DNA from: Leptospira fainei serovar Hurstbridge str. BUT 6
Lineage (GTDB): Bacteria > Spirochaetota > Leptospiria > Leptospirales > Leptospiraceae
DNA: 64,000 nucleotides
NCBI RefSeq assembly: GCF_000306235.2
Contig: NZ_AKWZ02000010.1
Coordinates: 620,001 to 684,000 of the forward strand
Direction: 5' to 3'
Shown here: positions 8,662 to 18,139 of the stretch, piece by piece
Layout: each line of letters starts with the position of its first letter
Position numbering within the stretch: the stretch's first letter is position 1
The notes under the pieces: model-generated
What the model was told of the DNA's origin: nothing
The model's input: only the letters and a program-made list of their open reading frames with translations
Databases searched by the model: none
Position numbers and translations under genes: made by a program

Positions 8662-9789
8662 ATGGCCTATATGAAGAAGGTGAAACAGGCGTTTCTCCGA
8701 AAAGGTAAAGTTAATCTTTTCTTCCAAGGTCTGTTATTTTTCTTACTATTCTTTCAAAATTCCGGCATAGTCGGAGTCAATCTAATTCAATCCGGTAACG
8801 AACCGCTTTCTCCTATTTACGTTGTTCAGGAAGATAAAGGAATTCTTCGTTTGGTCTCCGTTTCTCCGACCAACGGAAAAACGAAGCTAATCTACACCGG
8901 TGCCTTGGAGAAAGGACTTCCGATATTTCGTAAGCAGAATTATATATTATTTAAAACTCGTAGTGAGCTCTTTCTACTCAACCTAACATCGGGGAAAGGC
9001 AAGACGATTGTCGGTTCTAAAGATGCGTTTCCGGGAAATTCTGGTTTTTTTAGGGGAAAGCCTTGGCTTTTGTTTTCGCGAAAAACTAATGAACGATGGG
9101 AAACCGTCGTCTTTGATTACGAGAAAGAAAAGGAAGTAAGCGTTACACCCGGACTTCAGCCGTTTATATCCGCCGATCAAAATTACGTTTATCTAGTGGG
9201 AAACGAGGTCAAATATTCGGAGCACGGTGAAGACTCGACTCGAGTACCGATTCATAAATTTTCGACAGAAACCGGTATAATAACGACGTTAGCTTGGATC
9301 GAAACTGGAAAAGAAAAATTACAAATTCTAGATGTATATTCCTTAATAGACGACCTTGTAGTCATTCGTGCGGCCACCGAAAAGGAAAATAAGCTGTACA
9401 TTTTAGGGGCTTCGCAAGGCGAGTTAGTTAAGTTAGACAGACCTTTTTATCCCCCAAAGACAGACGGGAATTCGAAGGAGCAATTTAGTCTTAGCGTCGG
9501 GACGGACGGCAAGTCGGTTGCCTTTACGGAACGTTCGGAAGGAAAATCCAGTTATATAGTGGTCGTCGATTTGATCGCTAAACGCAGATTCGAATCGTCT
9601 TATCTCGGCTCCTTCCCGATCGTTAAGAATGGCTATGCATATTTTTTGGGAGATCCCCATATAGTGAACGGTAGCAAGGACGGCGAATATAAACCGTATA
9701 CTAGTTTTACTTTGTACGCGTTGGATTATAAGAAAGATCAAATTCGCGTGATCGCACCGCTTTATGGAAAAGCGGAATTGTTAGAGTAG
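8662..9789 (+). CDS. exported TolB-like beta-propeller protein, unknown function
   Basis: 375 aa. Residues 1-18 are basic and 19-33 are strongly hydrophobic, giving a signal peptide or N-terminal anchor. The rest is beta-rich with repeated short blades (for example ILRLVSVSPTNGKTKLIYTG and GKSVAFTERSEGKSSYIVVV), like TolB/WD-type periplasmic propellers that interpret stored values. No catalytic motif is visible. The ATG at 8662 follows GAGGCGAGA, so the start is well supported. It probably belongs to the rppH-globin-acylphosphatase run. Family is a structural guess; function is not known. Confidence 0.5.
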   Translation: MAYMKKVKQAFLRKGKVNLFFQGLLFFLLFFQNSGIVGVNLIQSGNEPLSPIYVVQEDKGILRLVSVSPTNGKTKLIYTGALEKGLPIFRKQNYILFKTRSELFLLNLTSGKGKTIVGSKDAFPGNSGFFRGKPWLLFSRKTNERWETVVFDYEKEKEVSVTPGLQPFISADQNYVYLVGNEVKYSEHGEDSTRVPIHKFSTETGIITTLAWIETGKEKLQILDVYSLIDDLVVIRAATEKENKLYILGASQGELVKLDRPFYPPKTDGNSKEQFSLSVGTDGKSVAFTERSEGKSSYIVVVDLIAKRRFESSYLGSFPIVKNGYAYFLGDPHIVNGSKDGEYKPYTSFTLYALDYKKDQIRVIAPLYGKAELLE

Positions 9790-9812
9790 AGCGATTCGAT
9801 CCACCGGTAAGA

Positions 9813-11363
9813 TCAAATTACTTTCAAAAATTCCTGCCTAAGTGTATCGTATTTTCTTCGAGATTGATTTTCTCCTTCCAATTTTCTGTCCAGTTGGTCG
9901 TAGTCGAGCACGGAAAGAACGTGGAATACCTCGGATAAAAGAGATTCTCTAAAGCCGACAAAAAAAGCCATACGATACAGCCACGGAACTTTCTTCCCCA
10001 AGCAAGCCAAAGCGGCTCCGCAAAAGGCCTCACGAAACGCTTCTTTATTAAACCAAGTTCCGATTCGATTTCTCCTAGCATAAATCATTAAGAGAAATGA
10101 TAACGCGGTTTCAGACTCAAAGGAATATTTATCCTCTAATTGGCCGAAAATTGCCAAAACTGTCGCTTCCGAATTAGGACAAACGCAGAGACAAGGTCCT
10201 TTTGCTCCAAAGTATACGATGCTAAGAAATTCCGAATCTTCCTCCAAACTTTTAGGAAGTTTTGTTCCGGAAAAATCGGCGCCCTCCAATCTCAAGAATC
10301 TTGCCATCGGCGGATCCGCACCCGGAAGGGCTTGGCGCAAACTTCGATCAATTTTGCGATTTTCCATCTCCTTCTTATATTCTTCCGATGCGATTGCCTT
10401 CGTACCGATCGAAGACAAGATCGCCAAGATATCGGATTCAAAAGAAGAAACGATCGTTTGCGAAAATTTATGCCATTCCCCGACGAACATCCTATCTCTG
10501 GTGAGTATAGGAGCTTCTATTAATTCATCGTAAGAAACGTCCAAGAAAGATTCTCGATAAGTTCGTATTTCATTTTCAAGCGTAGGAATCGCATTGGTCA
10601 ATTTCGGTAGTAATTGATATTTATAAAGATTTTTCGTTTTTTTAAAAAGAGAATCCGCTTCGGCCTCCGGCACATACACGTAGCCGAAATTCTTGGTGGG
10701 AATTACGAATCCTTCTTCCCTCATAAAAGCGTCGATCTGTTCCTCTGCTTCAGCCACCGCATCGTCGCGAATAAGTTCCGGCATGCGAATTCTTTCCAAA
10801 TAGCCGATTAAGACTTCGTTAGACGAACGGCGCGGCCCGATCCATTTTCCGGAAAGAACCTCGTCTAAAAGAACGTCCAATTTGCGGTTTCGACTAGTTT
10901 GATTTTCGATCGTATAATTTCTGACAGCCCAGGCCGATCGACGATGAATTTCCAGGATTAAATTTTTGAACGCTTCTCGATCGCGAACAGTATCTCCTTT
11001 TGCCGAAACGAGATGTAATACTACTTCTCCTTCGCGTTTTTCCTTACGATACTTTATTCGTGGAACCAGAACAACCAAACCTTCCTTTAATAGCGATTCC
11101 ACTCGGGAGTACGTCTTACGATCCCAATCAATCTCCGCATTCAATGTTGGAAGCTTTCCGTCCGACAAACCTTCCGGGCGGGAATTAATTCTCGATAACG
11201 TTAATAGACTTTCCGTTTCCGTATCAAAATAAGAGCGCGGTCCCGAATGAATTTTTAACTCCATTCGCAGACTCGGATGGTTCATCCTCGCGATGTTTTC
11301 TTTCGCAGAAGATTCGATCGTTTCGGCTTTCATTAGCGAAGGTTCCCTGATTCCCCACTCCAT
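9813..11363 (-). CDS. large conserved-type protein of unknown function
   Basis: 516 aa, with no signal peptide and no membrane segment; probably cytoplasmic. I do not recognise the family. It is charged and helical, with a Cys pair in GPCLCVCPNSEATVL near residue 390 and a hydrophobic C-terminal third (ALSFLLMIYARR, LYRMAFFVGFRESLLSEVF). The start is uncertain. The ATG at 11363 has no ribosome site, while the ATG at 11333 follows AGGGAA. It is convergent with the propeller gene (23-bp gap) and is followed upstream by a 379-bp non-coding stretch. Confidence 0.6.
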   Translation of the reverse strand: MEWGIREPSLMKAETIESSAKENIARMNHPSLRMELKIHSGPRSYFDTETESLLTLSRINSRPEGLSDGKLPTLNAEIDWDRKTYSRVESLLKEGLVVLVPRIKYRKEKREGEVVLHLVSAKGDTVRDREAFKNLILEIHRRSAWAVRNYTIENQTSRNRKLDVLLDEVLSGKWIGPRRSSNEVLIGYLERIRMPELIRDDAVAEAEEQIDAFMREEGFVIPTKNFGYVYVPEAEADSLFKKTKNLYKYQLLPKLTNAIPTLENEIRTYRESFLDVSYDELIEAPILTRDRMFVGEWHKFSQTIVSSFESDILAILSSIGTKAIASEEYKKEMENRKIDRSLRQALPGADPPMARFLRLEGADFSGTKLPKSLEEDSEFLSIVYFGAKGPCLCVCPNSEATVLAIFGQLEDKYSFESETALSFLLMIYARRNRIGTWFNKEAFREAFCGAALACLGKKVPWLYRMAFFVGFRESLLSEVFHVLSVLDYDQLDRKLEGENQSRRKYDTLRQEFLKVI

Positions 11364-11742
11364 TTAACACCAGTTTTGCCTTAGTTGCTTTCAAAATTTC
11401 ATTCGTTTATCTCTTTTTTTAAACATCCTAATCTTTTTTGTAATACGAAAGGATTAGATTATAATATTTTAAACTACTAATTCTTTCATAAGAGACATAG
11501 GCCCTGAACCCTCTTTTTAACCGCTCCGAACGCGGCATTTACTGAAAATCAGAAATAAACTTCGGCACAAACTTTTCGTAAGCGGGAATTATTTTAACGA
11601 TAATCCTGAAAGGAAATTCTTATACGCAAATTTGAAGATTATAAAAGCGAAAATCGTATCTATATTCTGCATAGAATTAGCTTGAATTCATTCGATAAAA
11701 AAGCCTCATTTACTTCGGTCAATTACCGATGACGGCGGCAAT
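11364..11742. other. 379-bp divergent intergenic region
   Basis: AT-rich DNA between the 516-aa gene and ggt. It contains one good sigma70-like promoter pointing toward ggt (11438-11465), listed separately, which would leave a leader of roughly 270 nt. I see no further gene, repeat or convincing fold. Confidence 0.5.
11438..11465 (+). promoter_or_regulatory. candidate sigma70-type promoter upstream of ggt
   Basis: TTGTAA at 11438-11443 and a perfect TATAAT at 11460-11465 are separated by 16 bp. Transcription would start near 11472, about 270 nt before the ggt start codon, so either ggt has a long leader or the promoter serves an unrecognised small RNA. Confidence 0.4.
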
Positions 11743-13671
11743 ATGAAGAATTTACTCCAATCAATAATATATGCGGTTTCTATTATAGTAAGCGTATTTT
11801 CGCTTGTTTACATCGTAAACTATCATCCCACCGATGTAATGAAATGGCAGGACCCTTATCACCAGGATCGTCCTGTCGCAAAAGGATCGACCATAATGGT
11901 AGCGAGCGGTCATCCGTTTGCGACCAAGGTTGCACTCGACATACTGAAAAAAGGTGGAACCGCAGCGGACGCAGGCGTCGCCGCGCTACTAGTTTTAAAC
12001 GTAACCCAAGGAGAGGAGGCATCGTTTCCCGGGGTCGCACCCCTTTTATATTTCAATGCACAAACCGGAAAGGTAGAAAGCTACATAGGCGCCGGTAAGG
12101 CCCCGGCAAAAGCAACAATAGAATATTTTAAATCAAGAGGTTATAAAACCGTTCCAACGTTGAAATATTCTTCACAACTAATCCCCGCCTCCCCCGACGT
12201 AATCATATCGCTTTTAAAGAAATACGGAACTATGTCATTTTCCGAAATAAGCGAGCCCGCTGTCAGAATCGCCGAAGAAGGTTTCCCTGTTCATAAAATT
12301 TTATTACGAAACGTTAATATGAATTTCTTCAAAAGACTCGGTTTTTCGATATTACTACCCTATAATGCTCAAATCTACATGCACGGTAGATGGTGGAGAC
12401 CGTTACACCTGAACGAGAGATTTACCCGTCCCGATTTAGCAAAAACATTTCGAGAACTAGCAGGTGCCGAGCTCGCAGCGAAGAAAGAAGGTAAGAATCG
12501 GGAATCCTCCTTGGAGGCGGTTCGCGACTATTTTTACAAAGGCCCTATCGCGAAAAAAATTGTGGAGGCTCATGAAAAACAGGACGGAACTATGATTTTA
12601 GAGGATTTCACCAGTTACGCAGGCGGTTGGGAGGAACCTCTAACGGGTACATTCGGATCTTATAAAATATTCGCCAATAGGACCTGGAACCAAGGTGCGG
12701 TAGTGCCCATCGTTCTTCAGATATTGGATGGCATCGATTTAAAATCGATGGGCCATAATTCCCCTCTATATGTTCATACCGTGATACAAGCGATCGAGCT
12801 GGCCATGGCCGATCGGGAAAAATATTTCGGAGACCCTGAATTTACGTATGTTCCAATCAAAGGATTGCTTAGTAAAGGATATGCGGAAAGCAGAAGAACG
12901 CTTCTTCGAAAATTTGCCTTCGCTAAAATGCCTCCCCACGGTAATCCTTTCGCTTTTGAATCGACAAGACTTTCGACTCAAGGATTAGATATCGAATTTA
13001 AAGAAAATTACGGCAAAGAATACATTGCTAAAACAGAGTATTCTATTATGACTCCCAATTTTTGGGAGAAAACCGGAAGCGGTAAATTCGGAAGAGACAC
13101 GACGTATCTAAGTATCATCGATTCAAAAGGAAATTCGCTCTCATTAACTCCTAGCGATTTTCCTCAGTCTCCGATGATCGACGGTGATTTAACCTTAGGA
13201 ATTCGAATGACTCAATTTCGTTTAGATCCGCTTCATCCTTCCTCTTTGATTCCCGGAAAAAGGCCTACGATCACTCCCAATGCCTCTATGGTATTCAAAA
13301 ATGGAAAATTTTTAATGAGTTTAGGTACGCCCGGCGGCGATATGCAAACACAAGGCATTGTTCAGACTTTTTTAAATATAGTCGTTTTCGGGATGAACCC
13401 TCAAGAGGCAGTTAACGCGCCTCGTTTCCGATCTTTAAACTGGCCGGATTCATTTTCTCCGCATACCTATTCTCCCGGACGAATCGAGTTGGAAAAAGAT
13501 ATCTACGACAAGCAAGCCTCCGCTCTTAGATCGATAGGTTACGACGTCAAGGGCCGTGAAAAATGGGAGTATGATTTTGGAGCACCTTGTGTTTCCATGC
13601 GTGACCCGAATACCGGTAAACTTTTCGGAGGAGCGGACCCTAGAAAAGAATCTTGGGCAGAAGGGGAATGA
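11743..13671 (+). CDS. ggt: gamma-glutamyltransferase
   Basis: 642 aa, N-terminal nucleophile hydrolase family. A hydrophobic segment (about residues 5-25) exports it. The large-subunit opening ASGHPFATKVALDILKKGG and AADAGVAALLVLNVT are typical. The autoprocessing and nucleophile site is DTTYLSIID with Thr453 as candidate nucleophile (TTHYSVVD in E. coli GGT, so His is replaced by Tyr). LGTPGGD supplies the oxyanion Gly pair. It cleaves glutathione and other gamma-glutamyl compounds in the periplasm or outside the cell. The length is somewhat above the usual 560-580 aa. It is convergent with the caspase gene, 11 bp apart. Confidence 0.9.
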   Translation: MKNLLQSIIYAVSIIVSVFSLVYIVNYHPTDVMKWQDPYHQDRPVAKGSTIMVASGHPFATKVALDILKKGGTAADAGVAALLVLNVTQGEEASFPGVAPLLYFNAQTGKVESYIGAGKAPAKATIEYFKSRGYKTVPTLKYSSQLIPASPDVIISLLKKYGTMSFSEISEPAVRIAEEGFPVHKILLRNVNMNFFKRLGFSILLPYNAQIYMHGRWWRPLHLNERFTRPDLAKTFRELAGAELAAKKEGKNRESSLEAVRDYFYKGPIAKKIVEAHEKQDGTMILEDFTSYAGGWEEPLTGTFGSYKIFANRTWNQGAVVPIVLQILDGIDLKSMGHNSPLYVHTVIQAIELAMADREKYFGDPEFTYVPIKGLLSKGYAESRRTLLRKFAFAKMPPHGNPFAFESTRLSTQGLDIEFKENYGKEYIAKTEYSIMTPNFWEKTGSGKFGRDTTYLSIIDSKGNSLSLTPSDFPQSPMIDGDLTLGIRMTQFRLDPLHPSSLIPGKRPTITPNASMVFKNGKFLMSLGTPGGDMQTQGIVQTFLNIVVFGMNPQEAVNAPRFRSLNWPDSFSPHTYSPGRIELEKDIYDKQASALRSIGYDVKGREKWEYDFGAPCVSMRDPNTGKLFGGADPRKESWAEGE

Positions 13672-13682
13672 AAGTCGCAGTA

Positions 13683-15953
13683 TTACTTTACCGTAGCTAT
13701 TGGAAAGTCTTGTCCATGTTGAGCCGTATAAGGATATTGTTCTTTTTTAAAATACTCTTTAGCAATCTCGGGAACCCTTCGGTTAATGTAAGGTATTAAT
13801 TCTCCTACGGACATGGTCTTTGCTTTACCTGCTTTTCCTTCGAAAGCTTCCAATATGCTCGTCGTTAATAGTCCATGGCCGGTTATAATGGATTCCCATG
13901 CGTATTGTTTCTTCAAAGATGCTGCCACCACCCAAACGCCCGCAGTTTTGGCGAATATTCCTAAGGCGGCCTGATCTTCCGATCCGCCTCGCATTGTTAC
14001 GAGCCAATCGCCTCCGGATTGGCAAGTATCGATCATTACGAATTTCTTTGTGGCATCTATTCTTGAAACGAGTTTAATTAACTCCTGTTGAGAAAGACCG
14101 GATTGAATTGCTTGAATGTTATTGCCCGGGTTCTCCTGAGGCAAAAAATAATACGTGCGCTCCTCCGAAAGGCCGTGACCTGCGATATAGATCACCGCCA
14201 CATCCTCGGGTCGAGCTTTCTCGGCAGCTAAAGCGAATACTCGCTCGATTCCGCTCTTGCTAGCGTCTTTATCGAATGCTTCATACACGTACGTTGCTGA
14301 AAAAAGATCCACAGCCTTTTCTCGAATCGAATCACGAATCGCTTTTGCATCCGCTACGGCATATTTTAGGTTGAGATCGGTATTCTTGTATTGATCGATT
14401 CCTATAACGACTATATGTAAAGCCGGCTTCGGAATGGGTCCTGAAACTTTATCCGAATCGATATTTAAATTTTTAGAATAAGCGGCCATGCCGAGTTGAC
14501 TCTTAGCCACCGCTTGAAACGTATTTGCACCGGAAATCAGAGACGCGGAAATTTTCTGAGTGGTACACTTTCCTTCGTTTTGAATTTTAATTCCCCGAAT
14601 TTTTTCCAAATCGATTAGCGAACCGTTATGATATAGAAGCAGTTCCTTTACACCGCCGCCGGTATCGCAGGACTTAATTTCCAAATCGATTTTCTGCTCT
14701 TTAGGCCTGGGTGTAGTCGCGATCGTTAGCAGGACGGATGGTGCCGGCGATTCCTTATACAACTCGGCGATATTTTTTTGAGGTTTTGCGCCATTGACTT
14801 CGCTTAATAGTTCAGAATAAAGGTTAGGCGTATATAACCTGTCAAAAAACTGATCGATATTCACTACTTGGCCGGATATTTTATCCTCGAATTCGATTGA
14901 GTCGGCGGAATGAGAATCATCATATTCGAATCGTCCGTCTTCCGTAAAAACAACCTTTCCCCGTTCCGTTAATATGACGTTTCCTAAGCGCCTTCCTTTT
15001 AAATTCCAGAATATATGAGAACCGTCCGTACTTGAGGTAATTAAGATTTCCCCCTTATGTAGGAATTTTATATCGGTCAAATCCTCGGTGTGACCTTCTA
15101 GTTCGGCAACTTTTTCGCCGGATAAATTCCAAATCCTTGCCGTTCTATCCTGACTCGCCGTTGCAATTAATTTCCCATTAGGAGAAAAAGCGATGCTCGA
15201 AAGCGAAGAGGAATGTCCTAAAAATTCCCGAATCTTCTCCCCTTTCATATTCCAAAGTATCGCTTTGTTATCGAGACCGCCCGATGCAAAAATTGAATTA
15301 TCAGGCGAGATCGCAACAGCCGAAACCGAAGCTCCATGGCCTTCCATTTCTTTTAACAACTTTCCCTTAACCTGCCAAATCGAAACCTTTCCATCGTCGG
15401 AACCGGCTACGAGAAACTTTCCATCTTTCGAAGCATCGATCGAAGTGATCGCATCCGTATGAAATACGTAACGATAGACTAATTTACCGGTCAGATCCCA
15501 TTGATAAATCTTTCCATCGTCCGATGCAGTATAAAAACTTTTCCCATCCGGTGCAAATAATACGGCTTGGATCCAACCCTCGCTACTATGCGTAGATAAA
15601 AGTTTTCGACCGTTACTGTCCCAAAGAGTAGCCGTATCTCCATCGCCTTTAGTAAGTATCTTATCTCCGAGAGGCGAAAAAGAGACTGATGTTACGGGAC
15701 TTGTGTTTTCGGAAAGAGTTAAGAAATTCCGATTATTAAGACTCCAGATTCGAGCGGTCTTGTCCTCGCATCCTGAAACGAACGTATTGCCGTCTGAGGA
15801 AACCGAAATACTTAATACTCCGGATGAACGCGCGATTTTCGGTATAAAAGTTTCCTCAACGATATCGGATTCGATTTCGGGGCGAATAGGAGTCGATCCT
15901 TCCAATAATAAAAGAACCGCCGCTACTACCGCCCTGGAATACCAATTTTTCAT
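13683..15953 (-). CDS. exported WD40 propeller fused to caspase-like (C14) protease
   Basis: 756 aa. A signal peptide (residues 1-25) is followed by seven WD40 repeats (about 42-330), each ending in patterns such as TARIWNLSG or KAILWNMKG, enough for one closed propeller. Residues 390-500 look like a beta-sandwich linker. The C-terminal caspase fold begins near 512 (HIVVIGIDQYK) and has the catalytic dyad His593 in YIAGHG and Cys644 in MIDTCQSGG. Such proteases are usually Arg/Lys or Asp specific; specificity here is unknown. It lies 28 bp downstream of the SPFH lipoprotein on the same strand, so they form an operon. Confidence 0.88.
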   Translation of the reverse strand: MKNWYSRAVVAAVLLLLEGSTPIRPEIESDIVEETFIPKIARSSGVLSISVSSDGNTFVSGCEDKTARIWSLNNRNFLTLSENTSPVTSVSFSPLGDKILTKGDGDTATLWDSNGRKLLSTHSSEGWIQAVLFAPDGKSFYTASDDGKIYQWDLTGKLVYRYVFHTDAITSIDASKDGKFLVAGSDDGKVSIWQVKGKLLKEMEGHGASVSAVAISPDNSIFASGGLDNKAILWNMKGEKIREFLGHSSSLSSIAFSPNGKLIATASQDRTARIWNLSGEKVAELEGHTEDLTDIKFLHKGEILITSSTDGSHIFWNLKGRRLGNVILTERGKVVFTEDGRFEYDDSHSADSIEFEDKISGQVVNIDQFFDRLYTPNLYSELLSEVNGAKPQKNIAELYKESPAPSVLLTIATTPRPKEQKIDLEIKSCDTGGGVKELLLYHNGSLIDLEKIRGIKIQNEGKCTTQKISASLISGANTFQAVAKSQLGMAAYSKNLNIDSDKVSGPIPKPALHIVVIGIDQYKNTDLNLKYAVADAKAIRDSIREKAVDLFSATYVYEAFDKDASKSGIERVFALAAEKARPEDVAVIYIAGHGLSEERTYYFLPQENPGNNIQAIQSGLSQQELIKLVSRIDATKKFVMIDTCQSGGDWLVTMRGGSEDQAALGIFAKTAGVWVVAASLKKQYAWESIITGHGLLTTSILEAFEGKAGKAKTMSVGELIPYINRRVPEIAKEYFKKEQYPYTAQHGQDFPIATVK

Positions 15954-15981
15954 TGCGAACGCCTTCTTTTATCCATCGAAA

Positions 15982-16845
15982 TTATTCCGATCGGTTGGGT
16001 TCCGGTTTTCCGCCCAACTGAGGATTTATGATTACCGGTAATGAATCCTTTCCAAGCGGATAATAGATTATTTTATTATTCGGATTTTCCAACGCCTTAT
16101 ATTGAATATATTTCGTCGTCAATTTACTGTTAATCATCTCTTGCGCCTCTGCCGTGGCTCTCGCTTTGATTACGCTGGACTTAGCTTCCGCTTCGGCTTC
16201 TATAATTCGAATTTCCGCCTCTCGCTTTGCTTTCATGCGTTCCATTTCATTATCCTTCTGAGTGATTCGGATTTGAAATTTCATCGCTTCCAACTGTTGT
16301 TCTTTCGTTAACTTCTCTTCGATAGCTTGAAAGATTTTCTGGCTGTAATTTATATCGCTTAACACTACATCGTCGACTTCGACATGCTTACCTTGAATAC
16401 GCCTCGTGACTTCGGTCTTGATCTCCTTCTCGATGTCCGGAGTCTTTTTGGAAATTTGTATCATCGGATAACTCGTCATCACGTTCCGAATGCATGTGCG
16501 GAATTCTGGTTGCACGACCATATTATAAAAGTCGCGACCGATTTTCGTCTGCAATTCAAAGACTTCCTCGACGATCGGTTTAATAATGATCGTGGCGATA
16601 ACTTCTATCCTCAAATCATCGCGAGTAATTACTTCCACTTTTTCAGTGTGAGACTGAAGTTGAACAGGGTATTGTATGACTTGTTCAAAAAATCCGATCG
16701 GATAATTTCCCGGTGGAAGAGATTTTTTTTCTAAGGTTCGATTCCAAGGATCGAATCTTAGTCCGACATGACCCGGTGGAACGGTCGCGTAACAGCCCAT
16801 TAACGAAAAGATTAAAAACATACCCCACCAATTTCTTTTCTTCAT
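15982..16845 (-). CDS. SPFH/band 7 (prohibitin-like) lipoprotein
   Basis: 287 aa. A short signal sequence ends LMGC (Cys18), a standard lipobox. The SPFH domain begins PPGHVGLRFDPW and includes EVITRDDLRIEV and the conserved ISKKTPDIEKEI helix. A long Ala/Glu/Lys coiled coil (about residues 185-245) then supports oligomerisation, as in prohibitins. SPFH proteins form ring or cage scaffolds at membranes and control proteases. The ribosome site GGAGAG is good. Being the first gene of the operon with the exported caspase suggests a scaffold or regulator for that protease, which is inference. Confidence 0.85.
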   Translation of the reverse strand: MKKRNWWGMFLIFSLMGCYATVPPGHVGLRFDPWNRTLEKKSLPPGNYPIGFFEQVIQYPVQLQSHTEKVEVITRDDLRIEVIATIIIKPIVEEVFELQTKIGRDFYNMVVQPEFRTCIRNVMTSYPMIQISKKTPDIEKEIKTEVTRRIQGKHVEVDDVVLSDINYSQKIFQAIEEKLTKEQQLEAMKFQIRITQKDNEMERMKAKREAEIRIIEAEAEAKSSVIKARATAEAQEMINSKLTTKYIQYKALENPNNKIIYYPLGKDSLPVIINPQLGGKPEPNRSE

Positions 16846-16889
16846 TCTCGTAACTCTCCGATAAAATTAACTGTCTACTTACGCGGGTC

Positions 16890-16942
16890 TTCGGGATTTT
16901 CCCGAATTTTCCGTTTTAACCGAACTTGACTATAGTTCGGTT
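16890..16942. promoter_or_regulatory. two tandem perfect hairpins between divergent genes
   Basis: TTCGGGA (16890-16896) pairs with TCCCGAA (16900-16906) across a 3-nt loop. AACCGAACT (16918-16926) pairs with AGTTCGGTT (16934-16942) across 7 nt. A T-rich stretch separates them. They lie in the 274-bp space between the SPFH-caspase operon and the aldo/keto reductase. On the - strand they would be in the SPFH leader. Role unknown: leader attenuator, terminator pair or operator dyads are all possible. Confidence 0.45.
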
Positions 16943-17119
16943 CTTTGCCAGTTACAATCCATTTTCCAATTTGACCCCTCTTAACTAGCGGAACGTTTCC
17001 GTAACAATTCACTCTTTATGCGATTCCAAAAATTCTTGCGAAAGATACGGCTACTCAATATCTTCATTCTTAAGTAGATTCCCTCTAATTTCTCATAGAA
17101 TCGATCGTAGGAGATCCCG

Positions 17120-18139
17120 TTGAAAAAAAGAAGACTCGGTAAAAGCGGCTTGGTAGTTTCCGAAATTTGCATGGGAACTATGACATTCGGATCAAGTTGC
17201 GAAGAGCGGGAAGCCCATCGCATTTTAGATAGAGCCTTTGACGCGGATATCGACTTTTATGATACTGCGGAAGTCTATCCGGTTCCACCTGAGGAACGAT
17301 ACGTACATGAAACGGAACGAATTTTTGGAAAATGGCTAAAAACGAAAAAAAGGGAATCGATTCTGATCGCGACCAAAGTCTGCGGACCCGGTCACGGCTG
17401 GTTTTCACCACCTGTTCGCTCCGGCAAAACGTCCTTAGATAAACGAAATATTAAAATCGCGATCGAGGGTAGTCTTCGTAGATTAGGGACCGATTATATC
17501 GATTTATATCAAACTCACTGGCCCGACCACGATTTCGGATATGAAGAAACCTTAGCAGCTTTGACCGAATTAATCGACGAAGGTAAAGTTCGCTACATCG
17601 GTAGTAGCAACGAAACTGCCTGGGGAACTATGAAAAGCCTCTCGGTCTCCGAAAAGAATGCTTTGGCGAGATACGAATCGATACAGAATAATTTCAGCAT
17701 TCTAAATCGACGCTTTGAGGACGCATTATCCGATATTTGCCGAAGGGAGACTATTAGCCTATTACCCTATTCTCCGTTAGCCGGCGGAGTATTAACCGGA
17801 AAATATAACCAACCGTCGCCGCCCGAAAACGCAAGATTTAGTCGTTATGCGAAGCTTCCCACCGAAAGACAGCGTCGAATGGCAAATCGATTCTTAAATG
17901 AAGGAACTCTTTCCTCGGTCTCCGAGTTGAGTAAAATCGCCGAAGAAGCGGGGATCAGTGTGGCGGCACTTTCGATAGCTTGGTCCAAACAACACGATTA
18001 TGTGGCTTCCACGATCATAGGAGCAAATACGGTCGAGCAATTGGAAGAAAACCTAAAGGCGGCAGATTTACTGTTATCGGATGATGTATTAAAGAAAATT
18101 GATGAAGTTTCGAAGAAAATTCCGTATCCGATGGGCTAA
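17120..18139 (+). CDS. aldo/keto reductase
   Basis: 339 aa (alpha/beta)8 NAD(P)H-dependent oxidoreductase. The tetrad is visible: Asp48 and Tyr53 in YDTAEVYP, Lys86 in LIATKVCG and His133 in [10 protein letters not shown]. The C-terminal cofactor loop [15 protein letters not shown] is typical. It most resembles the Tas/YajO-like group ([19 protein letters not shown] start). The likely role is reduction of carbonyl compounds. The start is TTG at 17120 with AGGAGA upstream; there is no ATG in the right place. It is convergent with the DUF4136-like gene, overlapping it by 4 bp at the stops. Confidence 0.9.
   Translation: MKKRRLGKSGLVVSEICMGTMTFGSSCEEREAHRILDRAFDADIDFYDTAEVYPVPPEERYVHETERIFGKWLKTKKRESILIATKVCGPGHGWFSPPVRSGKTSLDKRNIKIAIEGSLRRLGTDYIDLYQTHWPDHDFGYEETLAALTELIDEGKVRYIGSSNETAWGTMKSLSVSEKNALARYESIQNNFSILNRRFEDALSDICRRETISLLPYSPLAGGVLTGKYNQPSPPENARFSRYAKLPTERQRRMANRFLNEGTLSSVSELSKIAEEAGISVAALSIAWSKQHDYVASTIIGANTVEQLEENLKAADLLLSDDVLKKIDEVSKKIPYPMG

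Noticed and set aside
16981..17223. 80-codon open frame on the - strand
   Set aside because: Antisense to the start of the aldo/keto reductase; composition and lack of ribosome site indicate a shadow frame.
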